This document shows positions 31,891 through 43,500 of a stretch of 64,000 nt of DNA, piece after piece. The position numbers and the translations under genes were made by a program. The notes below the pieces were generated by a model that saw only the letters and a program-made list of their open reading frames with translations, was not told the origin of the DNA and ran no database searches. The stretch's first letter is position 1. Every line of letters starts with the position of its first letter. This DNA is from Volvox africanus (Eukaryota > Chlorophyta > Chlorophyceae > Chlamydomonadales > Volvocaceae), in contig BSDZ01000011.1 of the NCBI GenBank assembly GCA_030268105.1, forward strand, positions 2,579,001 through 2,643,000. The letters run 5' to 3'.

Positions 31891-34800
31891 ATGGCACCGT
31901 CACACCCGGTCTCGCTCTTTCTCATACTCAGCAGCTACATAACGTTTGGCACAGCGCAAAGCATCTGCAATACCCATACCTGGGACTCTCGTGTATTGCA
32001 TGAATATTGTACAGTGGCCGGTGGAGCAGCATACGGGTCGCCGGCATGTAGTATCTACCGTCTGTGTGACAAGAGCTCGGCGGCGTCGCCCTTTCTTGGC
32101 CCTGGACTATGCAGCTTGGATCGCCTCTTTGTGACCCTATGCGCCGACCGACCTGAGCTGCCTGAATGCACAACGTAGGTCGGTGGAAGTGGTTGCACCG
32201 GGGGAAGGCCATGGTACCTGTCAACGTCGTAACCGCACTATTGAAACACGAACGAAAACCTGACGCATGGCACATGACCGTCTTAGTGATGCAAGGTTTT
32301 TCTCGATTATAATGGTTGGTGAGTGTGCCGGGAATCTATCAGACTTATCATTTTGCCGCACCAACCCCCACAGCTTAACCTTGCGCTGAGTAGCTTCATC
32401 CCATAGATGGGATATGAGAGCTGACCCACATACCGCACGTCAGGGAGATGGCGACGGCGACCCCAAAATGTTCTGCTTCCCTGCCCTCGAAGTAACTGGT
32501 AACTGATTAGTACCGTTGCCATCGGATACTCAACCCCTGCCCCTTAAGAGCGCATGGCATACCGCTTGAAATCTCCTGCGTAATTGCCACCCTTTCAGAG
32601 CTGGGGGAGTAGAGTTGCCACCAAACCCAAATGGCTTTCGCAGCAGTCATCGATATAACTCAACAGCCTTGGGTTCTCGTGCAGGTCGCTTCACTCTACA
32701 TCAGCTTCCGGACAAGCTCGCTGCGTTCGGGCCACAGCTCTGAAGCTGTGGAGCACTGAGGCAGTGCGGGGCGCCCTGGTGGCGCTGTGCAGTCGTGACA
32801 GCGGCAGCGGCGTCACGGCGGTGTGCAAAGTCTGCAACGGCGACAAGTGCGATACGCCCGACCTGCTGCGTAAGGAATGGGGTTTAGCAAGCAGCAACCT
32901 GGGCCGCTGCCGTTGCCGGCAGCTTCAAGATGTGCACTGAGCATGACATCCATGTCTGGGTGTGGAACGCAATGCTTCAATGCCTTGAGGGAATTGAACC
33001 TGAACGCGAGCTTGGCAGGGAAAACTGCCGGGCTGGAGGGTTACTAGGGCTATGGAAAGGCTGTAAGAGGGACATAATATGGCCATTATGGCTCGTTTGG
33101 CATCCTGGGTTAGTGAAATGGTTTGCTAGCGCGATGGTGGAAACCCCTCCAGTCCCTGCCCAGGGGCATTCACAAACACTCTCGGCTGTTAATCAATCCC
33201 GTCACCTGGCCCATGTTGTCCGCAGTTGCGTACACAGCTCTTTGCACGGAGAACCCAACCGCAACGGACTGCGAGCCTTGGGCTGCGTTCTGTGCTAAGG
33301 AGACGCCGGCGATGGCCGCGGCCCTGTGCCTGTCCTCCGATGCCACTGTCCTTGCCGGGACTGGGCGGGCACACATCACGTTGCGCAGCACCACCGCTGT
33401 TCAAGTGTCGCCACCACCACCTGCTGAACCCTGCATCCAAGACGCAACACAGGCGTCGTGCAAGGCCTACACTTACCCAAAGAGCTCCGCCCTTGCTGAT
33501 ATCGACCGGCTATGCGGGTCCATGCCCGATATGCCGGGGTGTGCCATCGCCAGGGCCTGCGAATCGGTGAGATGTTGACTGCTGCCTTTCGATGGCGCCG
33601 GCCCACCTTGCAATGGTAGCGCATGCACGGTTGGTTTGCAGATTGATTTGATCTGGGTTAGCTTCGCCAATAACAAGTATAGAGGCAGCAGGCGGCAGGA
33701 CCGATCTCCCGGACCGGACTCTCGAGATTACTGGTGCTCAGATGACCGGGGCCTGGCTGAAACCCCAGAGCTTAGGGCTGCTCTTGCGAAGATAGCTCCC
33801 TGAGCTGCCATCCCAATGATATATCACATCATTAGCCTGGGGTTTCTGATCTTCCGAATTGTGCACAAGTCAAAGTGTTTGCCAGTGCTGCCTTCTTTGC
33901 CTTCCCCCTCCCGATTTCCACACCAGCCATCGCCGCCATCGTTTGTTTGGTGTCTGAATCCTGCATCCCACCGCTTGCTTCCTCAGGGCCAGCACCATGT
34001 TGCAGACAAGTACTGCCTGCCCTTCGTGCTGCTGGCCACACTGTGTCACGACATGCCGGGGATGCGCGGCTGCGAGAACTACAAGGCGCTGTGCAAGCCG
34101 GGTAGTGTGGTGCAACAGTGCATTGTGGAGGGGCCAGTGCCGCAGTGAGCGCAGCAGGGGGGCTTCTTTGGGGGGGGGGGTTGGGCTGGGCAACGAACGG
34201 CGAGCGCCCGCCGTGTGTCATGATTGTGACGGAATAGGAATAGGGGTTAGAGTTGCGGCTTTGCAGGCGCGGAGGCCGAAGCTGAGGAGACGGAAGAAGT
34301 AGGCATCAATGGGCCCTGCCATTAGAGTAGGTACAGATCATGGAAATCCCCTTGCTGCGTATTGTCGCTGGCTGGTATTAGCGACAAGGAATTGGCATGA
34401 GCAAGAGCTTACTCAGGCCTCCCCAGCATACATGTTCCGTCCGGAAATCAGAGTCCATAGCCTTGCTTAGTCCGATCCCACCTTTACAACTCTAGAGCCC
34501 TCTCCATTCATCTCCCTTCCCGGTTCCTGTGGACTGCTCCACGTTCATTCCCTGTCCTTCACACCCGTCTCGCAGCGCGCCCACTTGGTCTCAGGCTCGC
34601 AAGGCGGTGTTCGCAGCGTGTGGCGATCACCCCATGGGGGGCTGCGCCAACTGCACTTCCAACAACTGTCCCGACCCGCTGGCGTCTCTGGCGGATATCT
34701 GCCACGAGATGCCTGAAATGGCCGCTTGCAACGGCTTCTGGGGATTTTGCGAAGCGGCCGGCCAGCAGGATGTGGCGGAATGGTGCGGCGAGGACGACAG

Positions 34801-36647
34801 CAAGTGAGTTTGGTTGGTGTATTAGAATCCGTGGTGGTGGTGGTGGCGGCAGCGGCCTCGTCTTAGTGTACAACGGGACGGGATTGGTGGAGAGCGATGG
34901 GGAGGAACAGCGTGGCTAAGGAAGGAATGATCCTGTCCGTTCGATTACATTATTTTTGCAAGACCCGCGTCATCTGTACGAAATATCGCATGCTGCCGGG
35001 TCCTCAATCCTGGACGTGAAGCCCAACAGCTCCATCTGGTTTCTCGGCTACGCATTCACTCTGGAACTGGCATTCGGACACTTACTATATCATTTTAATA
35101 CACGCACGCGCTGATGGGTACATCGAGCAGTCTTTTGTAGGCGCTGCCTCAAACAGCGCTATCCCGCACCCGCCGCGGCCCTTAATTCGACATGCACAGG
35201 TACCTGCCCTCCATGCTTATGTATTTCCACCAGCGTACCCAGGAGCTGCTGCTGTGGAAGGACTGGCGGCCGCGTACGCAAGGTGCGTAGGGAGGGAAGT
35301 AGTAGTCAGGGGCTGGGGACTGGGAGGAAGAGGCCTCTTGAGTATCTCAGAGGCTGAGGGGGGTTTGCTTTGCTGGGAGCCGCATGCAGTAAAGCTGAAG
35401 CCCAGAGCTCCAGGCATGGGGTGCAGTGAGGTTAAGAGTCTTTACACTGAGGATCCCCGTGGAGGGAGGGACGGGAAGGTCCTTGCCTCTCCGATGTGCG
35501 GTATTAGGGACGCAGACAAGGGCGAAGACAGAAGCGTGCGTCACGCTAGATAACCTTTCTGCCACCAGTGCGGCAGCGCCGTCACACCGTCCTATTGCCT
35601 GAATTTGGGCAAAACGTCTCTTTGGAGCCGGAAGTCTTGTAAGCCCCTCCCGCGGGCTCTCCCCGCTCCCACCCCGGGCCCCTTACTCCTCCCGCCCGGC
35701 TGCAGGCCAGTACCTGGCCAGCGTGTTGATCATCGTCCTCATGGGAGTGGTCGCGACCGGGCTCAAAACTGCCAAGGGGGCGCTGGTGTTGCAATGGAAC
35801 CACCAGCGGGCCCTCAAAGGCGAGGAACTCCTTGTGGTCAGCGTATGGATGCCGCGCAACGATCAAATTACGGAAATAATGGCAAAATCAGCCATCACGG
35901 GTGGGTATCTGGATGTAGGGGCGGTTAGGCTAGGGCCCCAGGGGCTTTCCCCCAAGGGGAAGGGTGCGACCCATCCTGAAGTTGCAGGATGGCTGGCCTC
36001 GCTCCCTGTCGAATTGTTAAGTGGATGATGCACGTGTAGGTGGATGTGCGGTCGTGGTAAGGTTGGGGTGCTTCGTCCATAGGGGACCGTAGCCTTCATC
36101 GGCGGACACTTTCCAAACCATTTTTCGACGGACACTGCCGGCGCGGTCCTTGCTTCTTATCAAGCCGCATATGATGCCAGCAGTATCCTTCTCAGCCATT
36201 CTCTCATTCTCCCATCTTCCCGCGGCCATTTTCTGCACCCGTCGTCGGCCATGTCTACCACCTGCAGGTGTCAGCCTTACATTGGACTACTTCAACATGC
36301 TCATAGCCATGACGTTTAATGTGGGCTTTTTCTGCGCTGTTATCGCGGGGTATATCGCCGGCACGCTGCTGTTCGGCCACGTCTTAGAGAACTACGCGGC
36401 CATTCTGCATCAACAGCGACGCGATGTGGCGGCGCATCTGAAGCGGCGACGGCTGCGGGAAGCAGGGGTGGTCGGTGGCGGCAGCGGTAGCGCGGTCAGT
36501 CTACTGGCCAACGGAAACGGCGTTAACGGGGGTGCAGCGGCCCTGGGGGTCCACATGATGGAGGAGGAGGAGGAGGAGGTGGAGAAGGAGGAGCTGCTGA
36601 TGGTAGTCGAGGGTGAGGGCGATTGCAACTGTGTGCACAGCGCGTAA
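31891..36647 (+). CDS. CTR-type copper transporter with five Cys-Met modules
   Basis: Eight exons, 31891-32174, 32685-32869, 33226-33566, 33987-34144, 34576-34803, 35200-35282, 35706-35900, 36268-36647; phases close to 617 aa. It starts with a signal peptide ('SLFLILSSYITFGTAQ'). The large outer domain has five copies of a C-x8-C module: 'CADRPELPEC' (84-93), 'CTENPTATDC' (163-172), 'CGSMPDMPGC' (253-262), 'CHDMPGMRGC' (290-299) and 'CHEMPEMAAC' (365-374). This is the Cys-Met motif reported for Chlamydomonas CTR proteins. The CTR core follows: 'MLMYFHQRTQELLLWKDW', membrane span 'YLASVLIIVLMGVVATGL', the M-x3-M copper gate in 'MLIAMTFNVGFF' and the G-x3-G packing motif in 'GYIAGTLLFG'. The tail is acidic ('EEEEEEVEKEE') and ends with a Cys/His cluster 'CNCVHSA'. 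CTR trimers import Cu(I) across the plasma membrane; most members are 150-250 aa, so the ectodomain is an addition. TGTAA lies 85 nt after the stop. Confidence 0.93.
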
Positions 36648-36731
36648 AAGCGCCTGCAGCTCAGTGCGGTACAGCCGACGCGTGCATCCGTGACTGCATG
36701 GTAATGGTGGCAAGGGAGTGGATTTTGATCC

Positions 36732-36736
36732 TGTAA
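36732..36736 (+). promoter_or_regulatory. TGTAA polyadenylation motif of the copper transporter
   Basis: TGTAA 85 nt after the stop codon at 36647, followed by T-rich sequence. The distance is typical for volvocine algae; the motif itself is short. Confidence 0.5.
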
Positions 36737-37987
36737 ATTGTTTATTTGGAAGGGAGACAATGTTCCGAAGCGGTTTGTGCTGCCGCTACTGCTGCAGCTG
36801 CTGCCAGCGTGGCTGTGCTGGGCGCGTGTTTTATGGACACGTCGGGGTTGCTGGGCACGGACGGATGTGCGATCAAGTTGATATGTGTCGCGTCTGGACC
36901 GGCAGAGTCCAACGGATTGCGCCATGAGCTGGGTTGGAGGAGGGAACAACGAGATTGAGCAACGAAGGGGGAAAACCAGATGCCGCCGAGACCTATGGGC
37001 AAGGCAGCTTTGGGGGCAGTGTGTTTTGAGGGAGGGATCTCGGCAATTGTGTCCTGGGGTGTATTATGGGGTTTCATGTCGTACATGCACGGGGGAAAGA
37101 TAACGCATTCGGATTGCGGTGAAAGGGGTGACCTTGACGCCGCTGTTGCTGCTGTTGCTGCACCAATGGATTCTCGAAGCACACCTTTCTAGTTGGCATG
37201 GGTGAGGTTGGTTCGGGCTACAATAGTTCATAACCCGGCGGGTGGGCGCTATACGTCTGTACGGCCCCCACGAGTCTCAAGGAGTCAAGTAGGAGGTACA
37301 ACGCAGGAACTGGATTGTCAAGTATTTACAGCATCTGCGCCGTCCCTCTTCCGCCCTTCGCATAAACCGAGTTCAAGCGGTGCTGCCAATGAATGCCGTG
37401 AAATGTCTGCCATGACGTTCACGATATCGACAACGTTCATGTGTGTAGGACGCAGCCTGCCTTGGTAGTGGCGTGGTGTCTGGTATACATGAATTGCACG
37501 TATAGATGACCAAATGAAGGACTGCAACGGTAGTATGCGCTGTGGAAATGCGGCGTTCCGGTGTTCCGCGGCCCGTCCTTAAGTTGTGTGGCTATGCAGC
37601 TGATGCTGCATTTAGGGCATTTCCAGCAAAAGGTAAAAGCGAGGGTAATTTGATTACCCGTTGTCCCAGTAGTGAAGCCTCGAACTCATTTTTAGAAGCA
37701 TCACATCCTTGGCCTTAACAACCCACCATCGGTGCATCCATCCATCACCCGCGATATATAGGATGGTATAGCTTCGCGGATTATGCAGCATTCAGCACTA
37801 GGGAAGCCACCACCGGAGCCCAGACTAGTTTTCAAAGCAAAGTCCGAGTAAGCAAATGCGCTGCTTAGCCACTCCGTGTGCTGAGCTTACCATAATGATA
37901 AGCCTTTTTCCAACCCAAGCAGTCAAGGATTCCCTCCCAGCAGGCACCTCGTACCTCAGATGCCCTTCCGTCTGCTCCGGGAAAGCC

Positions 37988-38149
37988 TCCGTCGTAACAG
38001 CTCTGCCTAAATCGTGCAACTGTAGAATGTTAAAGTTCGTGCATTATACTACTCAGCGACAGGTGCTTTCTCCGTCGTAACAGCTCTGCCTAAATCGTGC
38101 AACTGTAGAATGTTAAAGTTCGTACATTATACTACTCAGCGACAGGTGC
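37988..38149. repeat. 83-bp tandem duplication
   Basis: Positions 37988-38070 and 38071-38149 are the same sequence in direct repeat with one substitution (G/A in 'cgtgcatt'/'cgtacatt'); the second copy lacks the last few bases. The near identity shows a recent duplication in otherwise unique DNA. No coding content. Confidence 0.9.
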
Positions 38150-38697
38150 GTTGCCATGTTTAGAACTTTCTGTTGTTGACCCCACACACGGGATGGCCAT
38201 AGACTTGCCACGCGCTGTGACCGGGGGACTAATGGCCGGTAACAGTAAAAGCTGGAAAAGGTAACCAAGTCCTCGTTGACGCGGTAACCTTTGTGCCACA
38301 CCTTATAATCAATGCCTCAAGAGCTGAATGACCCGTGGGTCAGTATGCAACCACCGAGCTTATGTGCTCCGCGTAGAACTCACGAGAGCATAAGCACTCG
38401 CATATATTTTTCGACATTATTGCTTTCCAATGTCTGTACGGTACTGGTCATTGGCATGCGGCCTTGTGTCGAACTTGATCGCGCTCCATGAAGCCGGATC
38501 CACCTGGATTCAACTTCAACGTCACTGCATACAATGGAATAATATCACAAATTTTGCATCTGTACATATTTTTTCGCTTTTGTTACAGCATTTTTACAGG
38601 CAAGCCGCATCATTCACCCTAGGCTCCCGGGAGATTCCGAGCTGCAGAAACTGTTGCGTTTGTAGCGAGGACAGTTTCGCATATCGCGGTTGACAAG

Positions 38698-38893
38698 AGC
38701 TTCCGGTTACAAAGCCGTCATTTCCGACCCGAGACCAGCCCTTAGGAATGACGCACGGCGGGCAGGCATCCATTCCCGAAAGAGAGCGCCTCTCCCAGGT
38801 GCGGTGGACGGGCGGTGAGGTGAAGGAGTTGGCCGTAAATACAACCTCGATAGAAGCCCTTGCCGCAGTATTTGAGATGCACTTCACTTTATA
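38698..38893 (+). pseudogene. Possible orphan 3' exon or gene fragment
   Basis: A plus-strand frame reads 'FPTRDQPLGMTHGGQASIPE', then 'RERLSQVRWTGGEVKELAVN' and ends 'FEMHFTL' with a TAG near 38894. Its amino-acid texture (charged, non-repetitive, GC-rich third positions) is like a real exon and unlike the flanks. I find no upstream partner exon or start codon, so it may be the last exon of an unrecognised gene or a broken gene copy. Family unknown. Confidence 0.3.
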
Positions 38894-39330
38894 GCAGAGT
38901 CTTATCGGCCCCAGCTCTTAGCATAGGCTGTACATAGCTGCGGGCCCTTTCGCAGAACACGTGCAAAAACATGCAAATCTTTTGCATGACTTAACCACAT
39001 CTTGGGATTTCATGGACGTTACCGATGTAATGGGTTTCACGATTGTGACCCCTGGGTCATTTCCGGAGGCGTGGTTATCAGGAAGGTTATGGGAACGATG
39101 GCGTGTGACACCCCCTTGCGGGCTGCTATCAGGCGCAATCAGGTCGGTCCACTTGCAGGGCCGCAAGTCGTATGTATATGTTCCCGGCGCAAACTGGGCT
39201 ACAGTGAGTCAGCAGCTGCAATCACCAACGCAGTTTCATTCCGCCCGTGGTGCTGCAGCATATTCCGCCGTGGATTGTTTGACACCACTTCGCAACTTGA
39301 TATCAAGAGGGGACTGGTGTGGCTCACATC

Positions 39331-39984
39331 ATGCAGTTCGTAGTCCGGAATTGGTTTGCTTCTCGCCTCGCCTCAACTGCCTCCAGCTTTTCACGGCAGC
39401 AGGAGATGTACGGAAAACAGTACAAGGAGCTGTCCCGGGACGAGAAAAAGGAGAAGAGCCACACGCACACCTGCTGGCAGCACCTATTTGCTGGTTTGGA
39501 GGCACGGACTAGAGTGTCTGTGTAGTTTTTGTACTCTTTGTGTGCTTGGCGCTCCCGGTACTCCGGTGCTCGGATGTCTGAAGTACAGATTTCGCGGATG
39601 GATGAGGGGGGGAGCTGCCCGCTCCGGAGCCGCATCGATGGTACGGCTTTGTTAGTACTGCGACCTCGATACAAGCCATCTCTCATCGCAATCTACAGCG
39701 CTCCAACATGGGTGTGGCTCCTGGGGACCACTCGTCCTTTGACTTGGCTTCACTTCGGGCCGCCTTAGGAACTGCACAGATGTGCCCATCCTGACGCGTC
39801 GCCGCAGGTGGTGGACCACAGCTTCGGTGCGGGCTACACGCCTCTAGAGCGCGAGAGGGAGCTCGAGGAAGCTGCGAAACGTACCAAGGGCGCAGGGCCC
39901 GAGAAACGCCCCGGGTGGTGGAGGTTCATCGGGGGCCTGATGAAGTGGCGGCAGCGGAGAGGACGAGCAGACGGGACGCGATGA
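39331..39984 (+). CDS. Small basic protein, possibly mitochondrial; structure uncertain
   Basis: ATG 39331 opens a frame beginning 'MQFVVRNWFASRLASTASSF', rich in Arg, Ser and Ala without acids, the look of a mitochondrial presequence, then 'MYGKQYKELSRDEKKEKS'. A separate exon at 39808-39984, after a good acceptor, reads 'VVDHSFGAGYTPLERERELE', then Lys/Arg/Trp-rich 'PGWWRFIGGLMKWRQRRG' and a TGA. A possible middle exon ending at a 'gatg|gtacgg' donor near 39648 would link to it in phase. I cannot settle the donor of the first exon, so the join is a hypothesis, and I do not recognise the family. It lies directly upstream of the palindromic array. Confidence 0.4.
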
Positions 39985-40578
39985 AGACAACCTTCAGATT
40001 CGCGCCAGTCGTACCAGGTTTTGCGGGAGGTCTGGGGATTATGATTTTTGGGGCAAACGTCCGGGTTACCGTACACCCGGCGAACCGGTGTAGGCTATGA
40101 TTTGTTTGGGGCCGGGGATGACAAGGTAATAGAAAGGCTTCGGAACTTAGCACATTTGCCAGATATAAGTGCGATCAAATGCACACTCCCCCCCCTAGCC
40201 CGCCCCCCCAAAAAATGCAGTGTGGCACTTGTGGATTGAAATTACGGGGTTGCCTTGTTGCCTGTTTGCCTTGTTGCCTGTTTGCCTGGTTGCCTGGTTG
40301 CCTTGTTGCCTGGTTGCCTGGGCGGTTGACGGATGTGTCGACGATAGGAAGCAGCTTTTAGAAAGCGGGCAGGTTGTTGTGTGCCGTGGAAGAGAGTGGT
40401 GGACGGTGGCGGTGCAGGTGCCCCTTGGTGGCGAGTCCTGGAGCAGGATACCTCACGCGCAAAAGCGCCACCTGCCTCGGCTCATCCTTTTATCTAAATA
40501 ACCTTGGTGCTCTCGGGGTACCGGACACCAGGGCAGGTGTGTCCAGATTTGTAAAGAGCCCGCGCGGGCTCCCATGTA
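39985..40578. other. Stretch between the small gene and the palindromic array
   Basis: No gene recognised. It holds a C-rich run (about 40190-40208) and an 8-bp minisatellite (40249-40320). The junction with the array is at about 40579. Confidence 0.5.
40249..40320. repeat. 8-bp minisatellite, nine units
   Basis: Nine contiguous 8-mers of the form [g/t]ttgcct[g/t], 72 bp in total, with only the first and last bases varying. It lies 260 bp left of the palindromic array and is not part of it. Confidence 0.9.
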
Positions 40579-43500
40579 TACGAAAATTGACAGTAGCGCA
40601 ATGTTATATGCGCTATTGACATGACATCACAATGGTTGCTCAAGTATGAGCGCGCCAATACATGCGAACGTTTGCCTGTACTTGTTGAGGGGAAACCCTT
40701 ACCCAGCTTTTTCCCGATTTGGGGCCCCCTTCACACAGGCAGCACCCCTTGTGTTAGCGCCTCACCTAACCGCGTGTACATCACTTACAGATGGGACGCT
40801 CCTTTCATTTTCTCGACCTGAAACTGATTGTAGCTAAAGCTTCGGCTGCATTTATGGCTTGATGTTGTGTGCTCGTGCCACCATTTGCTACCATGCTTGT
40901 GGATAATTGTATGTCCACATTGGGAATATGTCCGCGACATTGGCTAACTCGGCGTGGTTTCATAATGAATCCAATTAACCACTTTGTATATATATATACA
41001 TATTCCCAATGTGGACATACAATTATCCACAAGCATGGTAGCAAATGGTGGCACGAGCACACAACATCAAGCCATAAATGCAGCCGAAGCTTTAGCTACA
41101 ATCAGTTTCAGGTCGAGAAAATGAAAGGAGCGTCCCATCTGTAAGTGATGTACACGCGGTTAGGTGAGGCGCTAACACAAGGGGTGCTGCCTGTGTGAAG
41201 GGGGCCCCAAATCGGGAAAAAGCTGGGTAAGGGTTTCCCCTCAACAAGTACAGGCAAACGTTCGCATGTATTGGCGCGCTCATACTCGAGCAACCATTGT
41301 GATGTCATGTCAATAGTGCATATGACATTGCGCTACTGTCAATTTTCGTAAGCCCCGCCTTATCCGGCACCAATGGGGTGGCCAGCAACTGGACAAGTCA
41401 TCTGGGGGAGGGATTACATTGGGAACTGGGTCGAGGCCGGCGATGCAAAGCACACGTCACATCGCAACAGAAGTCATGCACGATGTTGGATATGTGTCCT
41501 CATGCGTTATACTGCCTCTGTCCTGTGCAGCCTTGTAGGAGCTCAGAGCGTTGTTTATAAGCATGGGAGCGAACACCGCGGATAGGAGTGAACCCCATGC
41601 TTTGCAGCATGGGGCAATACAAATGAATGTGTGATGTAACTTTGCAACAAATGGACGAAAGCTGCCCCTAAGCACCAGCTCGCCCTTGTATGGGTGGAAT
41701 TGACATCTGACGGTCGGTCCTGATACTTTCGGCAACTTTTGCACAGATGGATAGAGAAGTAGCAGTCACAGAGGCGTATTCCGTCGATGGTCAATGGCTG
41801 AGGGGCGGGCCGCATCTCTATCCTTCTCTCTATCCATCCGGATGTGCTGGGTAGATAGTCGTCCGAGGCACTGGCTGGTAAACTGTGCAGCTAGGAGACA
41901 ATACCGCCGTGTATCATTTTACTGGACCTGATTGAACCTATCTTATGAAGCTACTGTGATTTGTTGCAACTTTTGATCAAAACCATCCGCATTCGACTCA
42001 GTCCTGCAGTTAACCTACCACAGCGCCTATTGATACTGCAACCGTGTGCGGTACTGCAGGACTGAGTCGAATGCGGATGGTTTTGATCAAAAGTTGCAAC
42101 AAATCACAGTAGCTTCATAAGATAGGTTCAATCAGGTCCAGTAAAATGATACACGGCGGTATTGTCTCCTAGCTGCACAGTTTACCAGCCAGTGCCTCGG
42201 ACGACTATCTACCCAGCACATCCGGATGGATAGAGAGAAGGATAGAGATGCGGCCCGCCCCTCAGCCATTGACCATCGACGGAATACGCCTCTGTGACTG
42301 CTACTTCTCTATCCATCTGGCAGACACGTGCAAAAGTTGCCGAAAGTATCAGGACCGACCGTCAGATGTCAATTCCACCCATACAAGGGCGAGCTGGTGC
42401 TTAGGGGCAGCTTTCGTCCATTTATTGCAAAGTTACATCACACATTCATTTGTATTGCCCCATGCTGCAAAGCATGGGGTTCACTCCTATCCGCGGTGTT
42501 CGCTCCCATGCTTATAAACAACGCTCTGAGCTCCTACAAGGCTGCACAGGACAGAGGCAGTATAATGCCTGAGGACACATATCCAACATCGTGCATGACT
42601 TCTGTTGCGATGTGACGTGTGCTTTGCATTGCCGGCCTCGACCCAGTTCCCAATGTAATCCCTCCCCCAGATGACTTGTCCAGTTGCTGGCCACCCCATT
42701 GGTGCCGGATAAGGCGGGGCTTACGAAAATTGACAGTAGCGCAATGTCATATGCACTATTGACATGACATCACAATGGTTGCTCGAGTATGAGCGCGCCA
42801 ATACATGCGAACGTTTGCCTGTACTTGTTGAGGGGAAACCCTTACCCAGCTTTTTCCCGATTTGGGGCCCCCTTCACACAGGCAGCACCCCTTGTGTTAG
42901 CGCCTCACCTAACCGCGTGTACATCACTTACAGATGGGACGCTCCTTTCATTTTCTCGACCTGAAACTGATTGTAGCTAAAGCTTCGGCTGCATTTATGG
43001 CTTGCATGCTCGTGCCACCATTTGCTACCATGCTTGTGGATAATTGTATGTCCACATTGGGAATATGTCCGCGACATTGGCTAACTCGGCGTGGTTTCAT
43101 AATGAATCCAATTAACCACTTTGTATATATATATACATATTCCCAATGTGGACATACAATTATCCACAAGCATGGTAGCAAATGGTGGCACGAGCACACA
43201 ACATCAAGCCATAAATGCAGCCGAAGCTTTAGCTACAATCAGTTTCAGGTCGAGAAAATGAAAGGAGCGTCCCATCTGTAAGTGATGTACACGCGGTTAG
43301 GTGAGGCGCTAACACAAGGGTTGCTGCCTGTGTGAAGGGGGCCCCAAATTGGGAAAAAGCTGGGTAAGGGTTTCCCCTCAACAAGTACAGGCAAACGTTC
43401 GCATGTATTGGCGCGCTCATACTTGAGCAACCATTGTGATGTCATGTCAATAGCGCATATGACATTGCGCTACTGTCAATTTTCATAAGCCCCGCCTTAT

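Larger units (their letters stand above)
36648..39330. other. Intergenic stretch with tandem duplication and a possible orphan exon
   Basis: After the copper transporter 3' UTR (TGTAA at 36732) there is no convincing gene for 2.6 kb. It contains an 83-bp tandem duplication (37988-38149) and a short plus-strand frame at about 38698-38893 that reads like coding sequence (listed separately). The rest is featureless to my eye. Confidence 0.5.
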
